A DNA stretch of 16,327 nucleotides. Origin: an uncultured Eubacteriales bacterium (GTDB lineage Bacteria; Bacillota; Clostridia; Oscillospirales; Acutalibacteraceae). Both the position numbers and the translations under genes were made by a program. Below are positions 15,501 through 16,327 of the stretch, piece by piece. The notes beneath the pieces were generated by a model. The model saw only the letters and a program-made list of their open reading frames with translations. It was not told the origin of the DNA and searched no databases. Position 1 is the stretch's first letter. The number at the start of each line of letters is the position of its first letter. The stretch covers positions 1 through 16,327 of the forward strand of contig CAKSSJ010000038.1 of the NCBI GenBank assembly GCA_934488615.1, given 5' to 3'.

Positions 15501-16148
15501 GAGAACGGCGAGTCGAAGTCCTACCTTATTCCTTACGGCTTCCGTGAGATCGTTAAGGAGGGCGACCATGTAACAAAGGGTCAGGCTCTTACCGACGGTG
15601 CTCCGAATCCGCATGACGTTCTTGCAATCAGAGGCGTTTCTGCCGTTCATGATTACCTCATCCGCGAGGTTCAAAAGACATACCGTACACAGGGTGTTGA
15701 TATCAACGATAAGCACATCGAGGTTATCGTACGTCAGATGATGCGTAAGGTTAAGATCGAGGATGCAGGCGATACAGACTTCCTGCCCGGTTCGATCGTT
15801 GAGAAGCATGAATTCTATGTTGCCAATGATAAGGTCAAGGCTGCTGCCGAGGCCGAGGGCAAGGAGCCGAACTACGCAACCTGCGTACCGACTCTTATGG
15901 GTATCACCAAGGCTTCTCTTGCAACAGAGTCGTTCCTTTCGGCTGCTTCCTTCCAGGAGACAACGAGAGTTCTTACCGACGCTGCAATCAAGGGCAAGAC
16001 CGATCCGCTTCTCGGACTTAAAGAGAACGTTATCATCGGTAAGCTTCTTCCGTCAGGTACAGGTATGAGATGCTACTCCGAGGTTGAGCTCAGACCGACT
16101 GAGGACCACTCAACAACCGTACTCGGCGAATTGCTCAAGGGTATATAA
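12534..16148 (+). CDS. rpoC: DNA-directed RNA polymerase subunit beta' (RpoC)
   Basis: Largest RNA polymerase subunit, which carries the catalytic magnesium. The 1204-aa protein has the N-terminal zinc ribbon (C59, C61, C74, C77), the invariant NADFDGDQMAVH motif with metal-binding D448, D450 and D452, and the second zinc site (C788, C886, C893, C896, spacing CX7CX2C). It lacks the large C-terminal insertion of proteobacteria, fitting Firmicutes. The start codon is TTG at 12534: the conserved N-terminus (MENNTFESIKIGLASPEQIR) begins there, and an AAAAGGGG ribosome site ends 8 nt upstream. It is co-transcribed with rpoB (87-bp gap). A terminator 8 bp past the stop ends the operon; the rpsL-rpsG-fusA genes that often follow do not appear in the remaining 180 bp. 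Confidence 0.98.
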   Translation: MENNTFESIKIGLASPEQIREWSYGEVTKPETINYRTLKPEKDGLFCERIFGPTKDWECHCGKYKRVRHKGIICDRCGVEVTKAKVRRERMGHIELAAPVSHIWYFKGIPSRIGLVLDITPRNLEKVLYFAAYIVTDPGDTPLEKKQILDEKAYMEYRERYEDDFKAGMGAESIKALLQEVDLDALSAELREELNGSSAQKRAKALKRLEVIEAFRTSGNKPEWMILDVIPVIPPDIRPMVQLDGGRFATSDLNDLYRRVINRNNRLKKLLELGAPDIIVRNEKRMLQEAVDALIDNGRRGRPVTGPNNRALKSLSDMLKGKQGRFRQNLLGKRVDYSGRSVIVVGPELKLYQCGLPKEMALELFKPFVMKRLVETEKAGNVKSARKMVEKVHPEVWDALEVVIKDHPVMLNRAPTLHRLGIQAFEPVLVEGRAIKLHPLVCTAFNADFDGDQMAVHVPLSAEAQAEARFLMLAANNLLKPSDGRPVAVPTQDMILGSYYLTLEKPGEPGEGKAFRNVEEAIMAYDEGIITLHSSVKIRMTKTINGVEYTRLVPTTLGKVIFNNPIPQDLGFVERNPEDIDSMFKLEIDFLVKKGNLGKIIDKCIRVHGTAVAAEMLDNIKAQGYKHSTRSGITVAAFDATIPPKKAELIAEAEAKVDKINRNYERGLITNSERSDRVIEVWENCTSEVAKELKANFDKYNPINMMLDSGARGNDSQLRQLAGMRGLIANTAGKTIEVPIKANYREGLNILEYFISSRGARKGLADTALRTADSGYLTRRLVDVSQECIIREEDCHCTEGVEVYDIFHGNRKIVDLAERLTGRFLLNDYVDEETGEVIMENSRMMTAEDAERVATHAKANHQAKINAGEAEEGSVASVVIRSLLTCKTEHGVCIKCYGSNLATGSPVTIGEAVGIIAAQSIGEPGTQLTMRTFHTGGAKDAGDITQGLPRIEELFEARKPKALAILSEISGTVSFEDVKKSRHVVITDSENGESKSYLIPYGFREIVKEGDHVTKGQALTDGAPNPHDVLAIRGVSAVHDYLIREVQKTYRTQGVDINDKHIEVIVRQMMRKVKIEDAGDTDFLPGSIVEKHEFYVANDKVKAAAEAEGKEPNYATCVPTLMGITKASLATESFLSAASFQETTRVLTDAAIKGKTDPLLGLKENVIIGKLLPSGTGMRCYSEVELRPTEDHSTTVLGELLKGI

Positions 16149-16156
16149 TTAAAATC

Positions 16157-16191
16157 AAAAATCCTCTCCTTTAAAAGGGGAGGATTTTTTT
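16157..16191 (+). terminator. Rho-independent terminator of rpoBC
   Basis: AAAAATCCTCTCC (from 16157) pairs with GGGGAGGATTTTT around a short A/T loop, with one G-T pair, followed by a run of seven T (16185-16191). It begins 8 bp after the rpoC stop codon. Confidence 0.93.
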
Positions 16192-16230
16192 GAGTTAAAA
16201 GTGAAGAGTGAAGAGAGAAAAGAATCGGCG

Positions 16231-16247
16231 GCTTTGCGTTGCAAAGC
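16231..16247. repeat. Small perfect hairpin downstream of rpoC
   Basis: GCTTTGC (16231-16237) pairs with GCAAAGC (16241-16247) with a GTT loop. Just before it lies a short purine-rich stretch with GTGAAGA repeated (16201-16214). No gene is visible. It may be the outer part of the repeat that follows. Confidence 0.5.
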
Positions 16248-16251
16248 ATTA

Positions 16252-16327
16252 AAAAGTCAGCAGAAACCGACCAAGGCTTCCCCTTGAGGGTAGCGAAGTG
16301 TCGGCGCGGTAGTGAATGACAGTCCGG
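16252..16327. repeat. Partial copy of the palindromic element, cut by the window end
   Basis: These 76 bases are identical to 3668-3743, in the same orientation, and run to the last base of the window, so the element certainly continues beyond it. It lies immediately downstream of the rpoC terminator. The exact identity over the visible part contrasts with the 85% match to the copy at 6622-6699. Confidence 0.9.

Overview
The window looks like chromosomal DNA of a low-to-moderate GC anaerobic Firmicute, most likely a gut Clostridia/Ruminococcaceae-type bacterium. This rests on the Firmicutes-size RNA polymerase subunits (beta 1242 aa, beta' 1204 aa, without the large proteobacterial insertions), strong AAGGAG ribosome binding sites, a consensus sigma-A promoter, and intergenic gaps filled with short GC-rich palindromic repeats. 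The assignment below phylum level is inference.

Layout. Positions 1-583 hold no gene: an almost perfect tandem repeat, a hairpin-bearing segment, a 131-bp inverted-repeat element and a probable element scar. Positions 584-6510 hold four plus-strand genes of myo-inositol catabolism in the order iolD, iolE, iolA, iolG; spacers of 155 and 393 bp, both filled with repeats, separate the first three, and iolA-iolG are 18 bp apart. A rho-independent terminator follows iolG. Positions 6511-6831 hold terminators and a reversed repeat copy. A minus-strand GPH-family sugar:cation symporter follows (6832-8364), convergent with the iol genes. Positions 8365-8717 form a divergent control region with a promoter for the transporter and a perfect TTGACA-N17-TATAAT promoter for rpoB. 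rpoB and rpoC fill 8718-16148 and end in a strong terminator; the window closes inside another repeat copy.

How the genes work together. IolG oxidises myo-inositol to 2-keto-myo-inositol, IolE dehydrates it, IolD opens the ring to 5-deoxyglucuronate, and IolA converts the late semialdehyde product to an acyl-CoA. The middle enzymes (IolB isomerase, IolC kinase, IolJ aldolase) are not in the window and must lie elsewhere or be replaced. The symporter is a candidate importer for the pathway, by position only. rpoBC encode the catalytic subunits of RNA polymerase; here they are detached from the ribosomal-protein genes that usually precede them and run from their own promoter with a leader of about 180 nt.

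No CRISPR array, tRNA, rRNA, transposase or phage gene was seen. The protein-coding content is familiar. The least explained content is the intergenic DNA: at least two families of small palindromic elements, with compensatory changes in one hairpin, an exact 76-bp match shared by two sites 12.6 kb apart, and a probable scar or minimal form of one element.
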